Positions 11,101 to 18,942 of a stretch of DNA of 64,000 bases are shown here, one piece after another; the first letter of the stretch is position 1, and each line of letters begins with the position of its first letter. Below the pieces are notes generated by a model. The model had not been told where the DNA came from. It ran no database searches and saw nothing but the letters and a program-made list of their open reading frames with translations. The DNA is taken from NCBI GenBank assembly GCA_036500345.1, contig DASYCE010000015.1:62001-126000 (forward strand). Direction: 5' to 3'. Source of the DNA: Gemmatimonadales bacterium. GTDB lineage: Bacteria; Gemmatimonadota; Gemmatimonadetes; Gemmatimonadales; GWC2-71-9. The position numbers were made by a program, and so were the translations under genes.

Positions 11101-11416
11101 CGCCCCGCGCGGCGGCGTTCCCAACGGTGAAGGCGCCGGCGGTGGGCCCGGAGGACCGGAATCCGCCAACGTCATCAAGATCTTCGACATCATCGGCATC
11201 AAGCCGCCGGCAGGTGGTCGCGGCGGGCGGGGCGGCGGCGGTGGCGGTCGCGGGGGCGCCGGCTCACTGGTCGGCACCGGGGATTATCTCGTCACGATGA
11301 CGGTCGGCGGCCACAGCTACCGCCAGACGCTGCACGTCGAGCGGATCAACGGCGGAAGCGATGTCCAGCAGGGAATCGGCGGCAAGGAGGACAAGGGGGA
11401 CCCGCACCTCCAGTGA
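8174..11416 (+). CDS. Sortilin/VPS10-like multi-BNR beta-propeller secreted protein (copy 2)
   Basis: The protein has 1080 residues. The ATG at 8174 opens directly into a signal peptide (MRQLRSCLLVLVAAAPLGAQG), and AGGTG precedes it. The frame is open further upstream but that part has no protein-like character. Many BNR/Asp-box repeats (YKSTDGGVTW, LYKTIDGGKTW, LWKSTDAGATW) form the predicted double propeller. A conserved cysteine pair occurs in ICGGAQDNGAWCGPSRR. The C-terminal third carries a beta-sandwich and two Gly/Arg-rich tracts (GRGGRGGRGGGPAAGGGRG; GGRGGRGGGGGGRGGAG). It is clearly closer to the copy at 37574 than to copy 1. Its stop overlaps the next gene as GTGA. Catalytic activity is unproven; a binding or scaffold role is possible. 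Confidence 0.88.
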   Translation: MRQLRSCLLVLVAAAPLGAQGLDSAALAGLRWRNVGPANFMGRVSDVAGIPGPSKTLFVAAAGGGIWKSTNNGQTWRPVFDDKRVISMGMLAIAPSDTMQVWAGTGEPNSRNTIEPGAGIYKSTDGGVTWNFMGLKETQHIGRIVVDPRDPNTVYVAALGAAWKANPERGLYKTIDGGKTWKLVKFISDKAGFVDVTLDPRNPDVIYAAAWERLRTPYSLKSGGPGSGLWKSTDAGATWSEIKGNGFPDGVKGRIGLALAPSNPDIVYALTEAADTQKGGGYTPARAPRATGLYRSTDAGKTWTQMNHTDTRPFYYSQVRVDPKNPDRVYFSSTELQVSDDGGKTARNAAQQVHVDDHALWIDPHDPERWVVGNDGGVAITFDRGGNFSQGQNLPIGQFYEVSYDYAVPYNICGGAQDNGAWCGPSRRRTGGVSNAYWFTIHGGDGFYTAQDPTDPDVVYGESQGGSASRVNLKTGEQLGFRKPTWTDQYRKWEDSIAVVRGDPLKAASKETNAAIAKLRAQQRQDSVDLALRFNWNSPFILSPHNPSVIYFGGNRVLKSTQRGENFQLISPDLSKKEQAKIDTSTTWTGGVTLDATGAETYGTVVTLAESYLKPGMLFAGTDDGNVWMSHNDGAAWENLTGRFPGLPDNQVYVNRIEPSHFDTLTFWVAFDNHRRNDFTPYLYVTNDGGHSFKSIVNNLPHDGVGDFVHVIREDPRNQNLLFVGTSISAYVSLDRGATWNRFASSLPSVPVFDLKIHPRDHELIAATHGRGFWIVDVAPLEQMTSATLAAGTYLFEPKTGYQWGEGPALMQSGNGNGQAFFAIPSPAYGADLSYRLTGTETGPVRFVVTNVAGDTLASMNGPSGAGIHDVTWNYQGRVPPAAPAPLTPSERRDSILRAVRAPIVLDSLQRARFDTAAIARARTLLRPAGDSADAAGRGGRGGRGGGPAAGGGRGNGACERPLTMWDSFCARPAEVAPRGGVPNGEGAGGGPGGPESANVIKIFDIIGIKPPAGGRGGRGGGGGGRGGAGSLVGTGDYLVTMTVGGHSYRQTLHVERINGGSDVQQGIGGKEDKGDPHLQ

Positions 11417-12426
11417 CCGAAGCCGATCTCGAGGAGATTCTTTCCGATCCGACACCGGACCTGGTGTCGGATCTGCGCCAGGTCGACGGTGACATCATCG
11501 TCCTCGGCGCTGGCGGCAAGATGGGGCCGTCGCTGGTGCGACTGGCGCGCCGAGCGACACAAGACGCCGCAACGCCGCGGCGGGTCGTTGCAGTCTCCCG
11601 ATTTTCCGATCCTTCGACGCGCGCCGCACTCGACGCGTCGGGGGCGGAGACGATCAGCTGCGATCTATTCGACGCTGATGCCGTCGCTGCACTTCCCGAC
11701 GCGCCGAACGTCGTGTACATGGCCGGCAGGAAGTTCGGCACCCGCGACAACGCTGCCGCGACGTGGGCAACCAATGCGTACCTCCCCGGAGTCATTGCCG
11801 ACCGGTATCGCCAATCTCGCATCGTGGCCTTCTCGACCGGCAACGTCTATCCGCTCCATCCCGCGCCCGGGCCGGGGCCAACCGAGCGCGATCCGGTGGC
11901 CCCGGTCGGAGACTACGCGGTCGCCGCCCTTGCCCGCGAACGGGTGTTCGAATTCTTCAGCGAGCGCCACCGCACACCGATGGCGATTGCGCGACTCAAC
12001 TACGCCATCGAACCGCGATACGGTGTGCTCCGCGACATCGCCGACGCGGTCCGCGGCCGCCGGCCGATCGACCTGGCGATGGGATATGTGAACCTGATCT
12101 GGCAGCGCGATGCCAACGCCGTCGCGCTCCGGCTTCTCCGGCAGTGTGCTGTCCCGCCGTTGATGCTGAACGTCACTGGCGCCGTCGTGCTGTCGGTTCG
12201 CGAGCTGGCCGAAGCGTTCGGGCGCCGATTTGATGTCGCGCCGCGATTCACCGGAGATGAGGCGGCGACAGCGTTGCTCAGCGACGCGTCGGAGTCCGTA
12301 CGACTCTTCGGCGCGCCGCCGGTCGGCATCTCCGAGATGATCGAGCATGTCGCTGAGTGGATGGCTGCGGGTGGTCGATCGCTCGGCCGTCCGACGCATT
12401 TCACCGAGCGCGAAGGGACCTTTTGA
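11413..12426 (+). CDS. NAD-dependent epimerase/dehydratase-like protein (extended SDR), atypical catalytic motif
   Basis: This is a 337-residue Rossmann protein. The dinucleotide motif LGAGGKMG is at residues 31-38 and the strand VVYMAGRKFG near 100. A catalytic-type Ser141 lies in FSTGNVYP. The usual YxxxK is represented by Tyr168 in DYAVAALAR, where the Lys position is Ala172, so proton relay by the normal extended-SDR mechanism is doubtful. The GTG start overlaps the stop of the sortilin-like gene (GTGA), and its own stop overlaps the TTG start of the DHDPS-family gene. The context of lyase, kinase, amidohydrolases and aminotransferase suggests sugar or sugar-acid chemistry. The exact reaction cannot be assigned. 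Confidence 0.75.
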   Translation: MTEADLEEILSDPTPDLVSDLRQVDGDIIVLGAGGKMGPSLVRLARRATQDAATPRRVVAVSRFSDPSTRAALDASGAETISCDLFDADAVAALPDAPNVVYMAGRKFGTRDNAAATWATNAYLPGVIADRYRQSRIVAFSTGNVYPLHPAPGPGPTERDPVAPVGDYAVAALARERVFEFFSERHRTPMAIARLNYAIEPRYGVLRDIADAVRGRRPIDLAMGYVNLIWQRDANAVALRLLRQCAVPPLMLNVTGAVVLSVRELAEAFGRRFDVAPRFTGDEAATALLSDASESVRLFGAPPVGISEMIEHVAEWMAAGGRSLGRPTHFTEREGTF

Positions 12427-13466
12427 CCAGCGTTCGAGCGCGGCTTGCCGACGGACTGGTGATCCCGGCGCATCCGCTTGCGCTCACCGCGCGGCGCACG
12501 CTCGATGAGCGCCGGCAGCGCGCGCTGACGCGCTACTACATCGACGCCGGTGCTGGCGGCGTTGCCGTCGGCGTGCATACAACGCAATTCGCAATGCACG
12601 AGCCGCGTCGCGGGCTTCTCCGGCCGGTCCTGGAGCTGGCCCGCGATACCGTCCGCGACCATCCGTCACGTCGCGCTGCGCCACTCCTGATCGCGGGTGT
12701 CATCGGTGGCCGCGCCCAGGCACGCCACGAAGCGACGCTCGCCCGGACTCTCGGCTACGATGCGGTGCTGCTCGGTTTCAATGGTCTAGGCGCGACAACG
12801 GACGACGCGCTCGTCATTCATGCGCGCGCGATCGCCGAGATCCTTCCGGTGATCGGCTTCTATCTCCAACCGTCGGTCGGCGGCCGAGTCCTCGGCTATC
12901 GCTTCTGGCGCGATTTTGCGGAGATACCTGGTGTGGTTGCGATCAAGATTGCGCCATTCAATCGATACGCAACGCAGGTGGTCATCCGCGCCGTCGCCGA
13001 TTCGGGACGAGAGCGCGAGATCGCATTGTACACCGGAAACGATGATCATATCGTCGTCGACCTCCTGACCCGATTTCCTGCGGGCGCTGGTCGCTCGATT
13101 CAAGTCGTCGGCGGCCTTCTCGGCCACTGGGCGTTCTGGACGCGCCGAGCAGTGGAACTGCATCGACGCTGTCACCGGATTGTCACGGACCGGCGGGCGA
13201 TCCCCGCGCAACTGCTGCAACTCGCGGCGGCGACGACCGACGCGAATGGTGCGGTGTTCGACGCGGCGCACGATTTCCGCGGCTGCATCCCGGGGATTCA
13301 CGAAATCCTGCGGCGGCAGGGACTGCTGGCCGGGACGTGGTGTCTTGATCCGGCGGAGGGCTTTTCACCAGGGCAGATGGCCGAGATCGATCGGGTCTGC
13401 GCGGCGTATCCCGGTCTTACCGACGATGCGTTCGTTGCCGAGCGCATCGATCGCTGGATGAGGTGA
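12423..13466 (+). CDS. DHDPS/N-acetylneuraminate lyase family aldolase or dehydratase
   Basis: This is a 347-residue class I (Schiff-base) aldolase-family TIM barrel. The Schiff-base lysine is Lys175 in GVVAIKIAPFN and the paired tyrosine is Tyr147 in VIGFYLQPS. The usual GGTTGE loop is replaced by GGVAVGVHTTQF (residues 45-56), which points away from true DapA and towards the broad family that includes 2-keto-3-deoxy sugar-acid aldolases and dehydratases. I place the start at TTG 12423, forming TTGA with the preceding stop and with AAGGGA a few nt upstream. An ATG at 12357 would create a 70-bp overlap and add an arginine-rich stretch unlike the family. It ends 9 bp from the convergent amidohydrolase gene. 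Confidence 0.8.
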   Translation: MTSVRARLADGLVIPAHPLALTARRTLDERRQRALTRYYIDAGAGGVAVGVHTTQFAMHEPRRGLLRPVLELARDTVRDHPSRRAAPLLIAGVIGGRAQARHEATLARTLGYDAVLLGFNGLGATTDDALVIHARAIAEILPVIGFYLQPSVGGRVLGYRFWRDFAEIPGVVAIKIAPFNRYATQVVIRAVADSGREREIALYTGNDDHIVVDLLTRFPAGAGRSIQVVGGLLGHWAFWTRRAVELHRRCHRIVTDRRAIPAQLLQLAAATTDANGAVFDAAHDFRGCIPGIHEILRRQGLLAGTWCLDPAEGFSPGQMAEIDRVCAAYPGLTDDAFVAERIDRWMR

Positions 13467-13475
13467 TCCGGTTCC

Positions 13476-14252
13476 TCAGCGGTTGCAGAACGCTCCAAGA
13501 TTCGATGAGAGCAGCCGCTCCCGATCGACGGGCGCAAGCTGCAGCAGATCGATTTTCGCCATCGCTGTCTCCGCCAACCGCAGCGGCACACCGGTCCCGT
13601 AGGTGAAGCGCGAGGTGCCGACGGTGCGCAGCAGCAGTTCGAGGTGATCCTCCGGCGGTCCCCAGATGCAGGAGATATCCCAGAGAATCCGCTCCGCCTC
13701 CTCCGGCGTCGATCCGAAGTGCACCTGCTCGATGAAATCGCGGTCGGCATGGGTGATGATGAAGCGCGTATCGCGAGCAGCGCGGATGAGGGTGCGCACC
13801 GCCCACGTGGGAAGGTCCTGCGCCGCGTCGTTCGGGTGCCGTTGGCGAATGTCTTCCAGGCGCATGCACATCATCACCGGGATTCCGCGCGTCCCCGCGG
13901 CGTCGGCAAGTCGCTGTACCTCGGTCCCCGCTGGAGGAAGCCCGTACCACGTCGGATCGCAGCGCACGGCGGGTACCCCGCGCCGCTGCGCCTCGTCGAG
14001 CACCGACTCCCATCCCGGACGCCCCGGATGAACCGCGGGGATCGGTCGCAACATCGAGTGCGCATCAGCGGCGTGATAGAGGGCGGCGTTGCCGCTCGCG
14101 GGATCGGTCCAGTAGGCGGCGCCTAGATGCGACACCCATGCCGACGTCGCGCCGGCCGCGGCGCAGGTGGCGACGAGCGTTGCGGCGTCCCACGCTCCGA
14201 TGTCGCGGAACGGGTACGTTCCGATAAACGTGTTGACATCGATCTGGCTCAT
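13476..14252 (-). CDS. Amidohydrolase-2-like TIM barrel lacking the metal-binding HxH
   Basis: This 258-residue protein has the amidohydrolase-2 fold: strands leading into ITHADRDF and TYGTGVPLR, plus SCIWGPPEDHLELLL. The N-terminal metal motif, normally HxH after strand 1, reads IDVNTFIG here. The late strand that usually carries a metal-binding Asp reads YGTG. A normal metal-dependent hydrolase mechanism is therefore unlikely; a metal-free lactonase-type or a non-catalytic partner role are options. Its start overlaps the stop of the adjacent amidohydrolase as ATGA, so the two are made in a coupled way and may act together. It is the last gene of the minus-strand operon that begins at 21359. 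Confidence 0.72.
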   Translation of the reverse strand: MSQIDVNTFIGTYPFRDIGAWDAATLVATCAAAGATSAWVSHLGAAYWTDPASGNAALYHAADAHSMLRPIPAVHPGRPGWESVLDEAQRRGVPAVRCDPTWYGLPPAGTEVQRLADAAGTRGIPVMMCMRLEDIRQRHPNDAAQDLPTWAVRTLIRAARDTRFIITHADRDFIEQVHFGSTPEEAERILWDISCIWGPPEDHLELLLRTVGTSRFTYGTGVPLRLAETAMAKIDLLQLAPVDRERLLSSNLGAFCNR

Positions 14253-15046
14253 GCGGTGAAAGCACCCCGGGGAAAGATCGCTGCGGCGTTGCGCCAGCAG
14301 ACGCGCTCGTAGTCCGCCGTGGAAAGGATGCGCTCGAGGTGGCGGAGCTTTGCCCATCCGGTGCACATCGTGATGTCGCACCCCCAGAGAAGTCGTCCCG
14401 CGCCAACCATTGCGATACACGCCTCGAGCATTCCGCCGTCCACGCCGCTTCCCGACAGGTCGATGTAGATGTTGTCGTCGGCGCGGGTTGCGGCCAGTGT
14501 ATGGGCCCATTCGCCACCGCCGCCGATGTGCGCGAGAATGAACGCCACGTCGGGATGGCGGCGCGCCAGGCGGGCGAGTTCGAGACCGTCGGACGCTTCC
14601 TGGGCAGGCCACTCGCGTCGGCGATGCTGCCAGATGTGATGCAGGATCGGTACGCCATGTCGTGATGCTGCCGCGGCGATCTCGTCGACCAGCGGGTCGT
14701 CGGCGCGGCGGCTGGCGGCGAGCTTGATGCCGATCATCCCCGCGGCAAGGCATCGCGCGATCTCATCGAGGGCATGGCGGGTGTAGTTCGGATTGACGCA
14801 CGCGTAGCCGCTGATGACGCCGGGGTGCGCGCCGATCAACTCCAGGAGCGCATCGTTTCCGGTGCGCACATCGTCCGGGGATGGGAAATACGTCGGTGAG
14901 GTCCGTCCCCAGGTGCCGAGTATCGATGCAACATGCCGGGTGATGCCGATCGTGGCGCCGGCCTTCAGCCGAGACGCGTTGCGCTCCTGCCAATCGGCCC
15001 GCCCTCCGGCGGCCTGGTAGAAATGCGCGTGCACGTCGATCAGCAT
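14249..15046 (-). CDS. Amidohydrolase-2 family metal-dependent hydrolase
   Basis: This is a 265-residue TIM-barrel hydrolase. Metal ligands are visible at MLIDVHAHFY (His6, His8), in PILHHIWQH and FILAHIGGGG, and at the terminal Asp in LLWGCDITMC. This matches the amidohydrolase-2 family, which includes sugar-lactonases and ACMSD-like decarboxylases. It is predicted cytoplasmic, with no signal peptide. The start overlaps the aminotransferase stop by 7 nt and its stop overlaps the next amidohydrolase by 4 nt. In this context a lactone- or ring-opening step on a sugar acid is a reasonable guess; the substrate is unknown. Confidence 0.8.
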   Translation of the reverse strand: MLIDVHAHFYQAAGGRADWQERNASRLKAGATIGITRHVASILGTWGRTSPTYFPSPDDVRTGNDALLELIGAHPGVISGYACVNPNYTRHALDEIARCLAAGMIGIKLAASRRADDPLVDEIAAAASRHGVPILHHIWQHRRREWPAQEASDGLELARLARRHPDVAFILAHIGGGGEWAHTLAATRADDNIYIDLSGSGVDGGMLEACIAMVGAGRLLWGCDITMCTGWAKLRHLERILSTADYERVCWRNAAAIFPRGAFTA

Positions 15047-16182
15047 TGCCGGAGAATCTCGTCGAGGGTAGCCATGGCACGGTCAATCTCGTCGTCGCCG
15101 TGTGCCAGCGACACGAAGTTGTAGGCGCTGCGCTTGAACAGGAGTCCTCTCCCTGCGGCGGCGACGGCCATCCGGCGTCCGCATTCGTCGTCGTCAAACC
15201 GGAGGTAGCACATCTCGGGAATGCCGCTGGCGACGACCCCGTCGTGGCGTTCCGCCAGCACCGTGAGTCCGCGCCAGAGCCGGTCACCGCGGGCTGCCAG
15301 GTGCTCGGTGACCCGTTCACGCTGAAAGACGCCAAGGACGGCGGTCGCGGCGGCGAGCGCGACGAACTCCGTTGCAGCGGTCGAGGAAATCCAGGTCTGT
15401 GCGATTGCCCGCATCACCTCGCGCGATCCTCCCACAGCCGCGAGCGGAAACCCGTTGGCAAGCGCCTTTCCGATCACCATGAGATCCGGGACCACTCCCC
15501 AGCGCTCCGCCGCACCACCAATCGCAAGGCGGAACGCCGTCTTGATCTCATCAAAGACGAGCAACGCGCCGCAGCGTGCGCTCTCCTGGCGGAGTGTCTG
15601 CAGCCATTCGAGAGTGGGAGGGGCTTCGATGACCGGTTCGACGACGACGCACGCAAGCGAGTCGCCTGCCGCGCGGATGGCATGAATCGCCGCGTCGCAG
15701 TCGTTGAACGGGACACTACCGTACGACGCGCGCACCGACTGCGGTACGCCCTGCGCGTCGCTGCACCAGTCGAGCCAGCCGTGGTAGCCGCATCCCAGCA
15801 CGCGATCGCGACCGGTTCGCACCCGGGCGAGGCGGACGGCAGCCGCAACCGCCTCGGCGCCGGTCTTGAGAAACCGGATCTCCTGCATCCAGGGAATCGC
15901 GGTACCGAGGAGCGCCGCAAGCTCTTCTTCGTCGACCGGCGAGAGCGCCCCGGTGACGCCGCGATCGATGGCGTCGAGCGCCGCCGCAGTGACGGCCGGA
16001 TGACCGTATCCGAGCGCCACGGAGCCCAACCCCATGATGAAGTCGAGGTACTCGCGCCCGTCCCGGTCGCGAACGGTGCACCCATGACTCGATTGCATCC
16101 GCAACGGGATCCGGGTCGCGTCAGCTGCGAACAGGACGTCCGGTCGTTTGCTGCCGGTCGACGTGAACCCCGCGACGCCCAT
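15040..16182 (-). CDS. Class III aminotransferase (glutamate-1-semialdehyde aminomutase-like)
   Basis: This 380-residue PLP enzyme belongs to fold type I, subgroup II. Landmarks are YHGW at 133-136, the cofactor-binding Asp211 in LVFDEIKTAFR, and the Schiff-base Lys239 in VIGKALANGFPLAAVGG. The closest recognisable type is HemL-like, but it lies in a glycan-catabolic operon rather than with tetrapyrrole genes. It may therefore transaminate or isomerise a sugar-derived ketone or aldehyde. The start at 16182 makes a TGATG overlap with the heparinase-like gene; a more upstream ATG would sit far inside that gene. No export signal is seen. Confidence 0.8.
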   Translation of the reverse strand: MGVAGFTSTGSKRPDVLFAADATRIPLRMQSSHGCTVRDRDGREYLDFIMGLGSVALGYGHPAVTAAALDAIDRGVTGALSPVDEEELAALLGTAIPWMQEIRFLKTGAEAVAAAVRLARVRTGRDRVLGCGYHGWLDWCSDAQGVPQSVRASYGSVPFNDCDAAIHAIRAAGDSLACVVVEPVIEAPPTLEWLQTLRQESARCGALLVFDEIKTAFRLAIGGAAERWGVVPDLMVIGKALANGFPLAAVGGSREVMRAIAQTWISSTAATEFVALAAATAVLGVFQRERVTEHLAARGDRLWRGLTVLAERHDGVVASGIPEMCYLRFDDDECGRRMAVAAAGRGLLFKRSAYNFVSLAHGDDEIDRAMATLDEILRQC

Positions 16183-18902
16183 CAGGCGAGCTCGATCTCG
16201 CCGAGGTGCGCGGGGTCGTGCCGATCGCCGCGCAGATAGGCCCACCCCGGTCCGCCGCTCCAGATCAGCTGCCCCGAACGCCGCACGCGATCGGGCCGCA
16301 TCTCGTTGACGATCAGGTCAAAGCCCGGCCGATCGTTGCGCAGCAGATCGACAAGCCCGGCCGCAGGGATCCGCAGCGTGACACAGTAGCCGTTGTCGGT
16401 TCGAGTCCAACGACCCGACGGCGCTTCGCGAACGGTCGTACCAATGGAGCGAGTCACGACGGCGCCGCCCTCCGCGAGGCGAACCAGCCAGCCGTCGGTG
16501 TGCTTCCCGGGCAAGTTGGAATAGATCTGCAGCCCGTCGGCGTTGATGTCGTCCGGTTCGTTGTCGAGCAGCAAAGGTGCGGCACCTTCGGGACGGAGGA
16601 TCATCTCGTCCTTGACGACGTTCACGGCGAGATACAGTTCGTGATCCGACCAATTGAGGTACGCCGTCGCGGAGAACGACTCGGGGCCAGCGTAGGCGAC
16701 TTCCGTCCGGTAATACTGATGCTCGTCGTCGAGGGCCAGCGGCATCCGGCGATTGAATCCGGCAAGTGTCCCGTCGAGCGACGGCGGCGCGTCGATCCAT
16801 ATCGCGGTTGCCCTGGTCGGCACCGGTCGGTCGAGGACATACGTCGCGCGACCGAGCGGCGCAGCACGACCTCCGCCGAGGGTGACACGTCGCGCGCCGT
16901 GCGCGATGGTCACGCTCGACGGTCCGGGTTCGATCGTAGTCGTGAGGTCACCTTGCTGAACGTGAACCGTCGACGCTGAGACGTCGAGAGCGGTCACCGT
17001 ACCGCCGAAGTCGATCACCGCCGCCATCACGGCATGATCGGCGTTCTGACGACGAATCAGAAACCGACGCGGCGAGCGATCACCGGGCAGCCCGGGGCCG
17101 TGGGCTCGCAGCAGATCACCGTCGCCGGCGAACCACGCGCGTAGAGCCTTCGAACCCTCCATCGCAGTGATGAGCGTATGTGCACCAGGGTCGCCGTCCC
17201 CCTCGCATCGCTCGACATCGTAGAGAAAGTCGTTGGTGCTCGGCTCGGCGATCCAGCGCCCGGATGGTTCCAGTGCAATGTCGCCGTGCAAGTGCCATGG
17301 AAGCTCGAACCGGTGCGACACGCTCGACTCGAACGTGACCAGGTCGACGAGCCAGTCGGGTCCGATCACGATGCGGCGCCGTGCGTCGCCCCACGATGCG
17401 GCACACCACGCCCAGTCATCCTCCGTCGCGAATGCTTCGCACCGCGCAGCTTCGACCCGCCGTTGATCGTGGCCATCCTCGAGCGGCGCATTGTGCGCCA
17501 TCGTCGACCGGTACCAGAAGAGATCCTGCATCACGTACGATCCGGCGCCCGGATCGGCAAGCCAGTGGACGCCATCCGCGTGCACGGTGAGATGCAGGCG
17601 ATCCGGATGGCCGTGCCCTCCGCCCGTGGTACCGCCACATTCGAGCGACACGTAGCGGTCGCCGCGCCGGAAGACCGCCAGTCCCTGGTCTTCGAGGAGA
17701 CGGGTATGTCCGCTCCACGGTTCCGCAGGAGCGGGGAGTTCCGGTGGAATCGTCAGCAGCGCCCACCACGAGAGCTCCGACCGACTCCGCGCGGCGGGAA
17801 GCGGCAGGCCGGCGTCGTGGAGGTACGAGTCGTACGTCGCCTCCTCGCGCGGAGGTGAGGCGTAGAGGGCCGCAAGCCACTCGGTAACGTGGCCCGGTGC
17901 GCGATCGCCGAGGGCAGCGCGCCCCGCTTCCCACGTTTCGACATACGCAGGGTGCGCCAGCGAGACGCCGTACCGGGAATCCTTCCGCGCCGGAAATGTC
18001 AGATCGGGGAGTGAGGTGTCGGCGGGAGCCATGAGGGCCTCGGCGAGGTGCGATGCCACTGCGTCGTCATCAAGCAGTGGTGCACCAGCCGCCGCGGCCC
18101 ATTGCAGCCCGACCATCAGTCCGCGCATCGCGAAGAGGTGGTAGTTCTCCCCTTCGAACCACATTCCGTCGCGCAGGAATCCGGTGCCGAGGAGGCCGAG
18201 GAGCCCGGTGCGCCCCTCGATCGCGGTGAGCGCGAGTTCTTCGTCACCAAACCAGACGGCGACCGCGGTCAGCGCTGCACTGTTCCACGCCTGGCGGTTG
18301 GACAACCCCTCGTTGAATTCACCAATGAGGGTCGCGGCTTCGTCCGCGATGGCGCTGATCCGCTCGATATCGTCCTCATCGAGGAGATCAAGCTCGCGAA
18401 GGATGAATGCGGCGGAGAGATAGTCGAGCAACCAGATCGACTCGAGATAGGTCGAGAAGAAGAGGTGCGTCGGCCCGAGAACGTTGTCCTGGTTGGGGAG
18501 CTCGAAATAGAGCGTGTAGTACGCCGCCAGGATGTCGCGCGCGCGTACACCGGCATCCTCTCGCCCGGTCATCGCGCACACCGTTGCCAGATGTGCCGCG
18601 CGCTCGGCGACCCAGAGGTGCTGCGCGCGGGCCCAGTGGGCATGATGGCGAGGACCGCTGAACGAGGTGTCGCAGACCGGGCAGCGATGACGCTCCGGGC
18701 TCCACGGATCGAAGGCGAGCGGGGCGCCATCGTCGGGGCAGACGCCGCCATCCCGCGAAAGGAGCGCCTTGGCCTGCGGGACGATCGGCATCCGGTCCAG
18801 CACGGGAGTCGCCCGCTCCACCAGCCGGTCGCGGAGGAGCGACAGATCCGCGGACCTATCGATCAGCTGGCGGCGTTCGGTCAGGGCGTCGAGATCTAGC
18901 AT
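16182..18902 (-). CDS. Heparinase II/III-like protein with N-terminal zinc ribbon and C-terminal CBM9-like domain
   Basis: This is a 906-residue predicted polysaccharide lyase-type protein. A zinc-ribbon-like segment comes first (GGVCPDDGAPLAF, then HRCPVCDTSF). An all-helical toroid follows (about residues 70-380), with LPNQDNVLGPTHLFFSTYL and FEGENYHLFAMRG. The heparinase II/III beta-sandwich has LECGGTTGGGHGHPDRLHL and YVMQDLFWYRSTMAHN. The last 200 residues resemble a CBM9/DOMON-like sandwich (SLDGTLAGFNRRMPLALDD, DGLQIYSNLPG). No signal peptide is visible, so cleavage of an imported oligosaccharide in the cytoplasm is inferred. The start is uncertain: ATG 18902 is used, and an ATG at 18962 would overlap the kinase gene by 20 bp. 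Substrate could be a uronate-containing oligomer. Confidence 0.8.
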   Translation of the reverse strand: MLDLDALTERRQLIDRSADLSLLRDRLVERATPVLDRMPIVPQAKALLSRDGGVCPDDGAPLAFDPWSPERHRCPVCDTSFSGPRHHAHWARAQHLWVAERAAHLATVCAMTGREDAGVRARDILAAYYTLYFELPNQDNVLGPTHLFFSTYLESIWLLDYLSAAFILRELDLLDEDDIERISAIADEAATLIGEFNEGLSNRQAWNSAALTAVAVWFGDEELALTAIEGRTGLLGLLGTGFLRDGMWFEGENYHLFAMRGLMVGLQWAAAAGAPLLDDDAVASHLAEALMAPADTSLPDLTFPARKDSRYGVSLAHPAYVETWEAGRAALGDRAPGHVTEWLAALYASPPREEATYDSYLHDAGLPLPAARSRSELSWWALLTIPPELPAPAEPWSGHTRLLEDQGLAVFRRGDRYVSLECGGTTGGGHGHPDRLHLTVHADGVHWLADPGAGSYVMQDLFWYRSTMAHNAPLEDGHDQRRVEAARCEAFATEDDWAWCAASWGDARRRIVIGPDWLVDLVTFESSVSHRFELPWHLHGDIALEPSGRWIAEPSTNDFLYDVERCEGDGDPGAHTLITAMEGSKALRAWFAGDGDLLRAHGPGLPGDRSPRRFLIRRQNADHAVMAAVIDFGGTVTALDVSASTVHVQQGDLTTTIEPGPSSVTIAHGARRVTLGGGRAAPLGRATYVLDRPVPTRATAIWIDAPPSLDGTLAGFNRRMPLALDDEHQYYRTEVAYAGPESFSATAYLNWSDHELYLAVNVVKDEMILRPEGAAPLLLDNEPDDINADGLQIYSNLPGKHTDGWLVRLAEGGAVVTRSIGTTVREAPSGRWTRTDNGYCVTLRIPAAGLVDLLRNDRPGFDLIVNEMRPDRVRRSGQLIWSGGPGWAYLRGDRHDPAHLGEIELA

Positions 18903-18942
18903 TGCAGGAATGTTAGCGGGATCGATCGGCGTGGATGGCAGG

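Noticed and set aside
13459-13478. TGAGG/CCTCA hairpin between the convergent lyase and amidohydrolase genes
   Set aside because: Only 5 bp with a 10-nt loop and no U-tract; not distinguishable from chance at this GC content.
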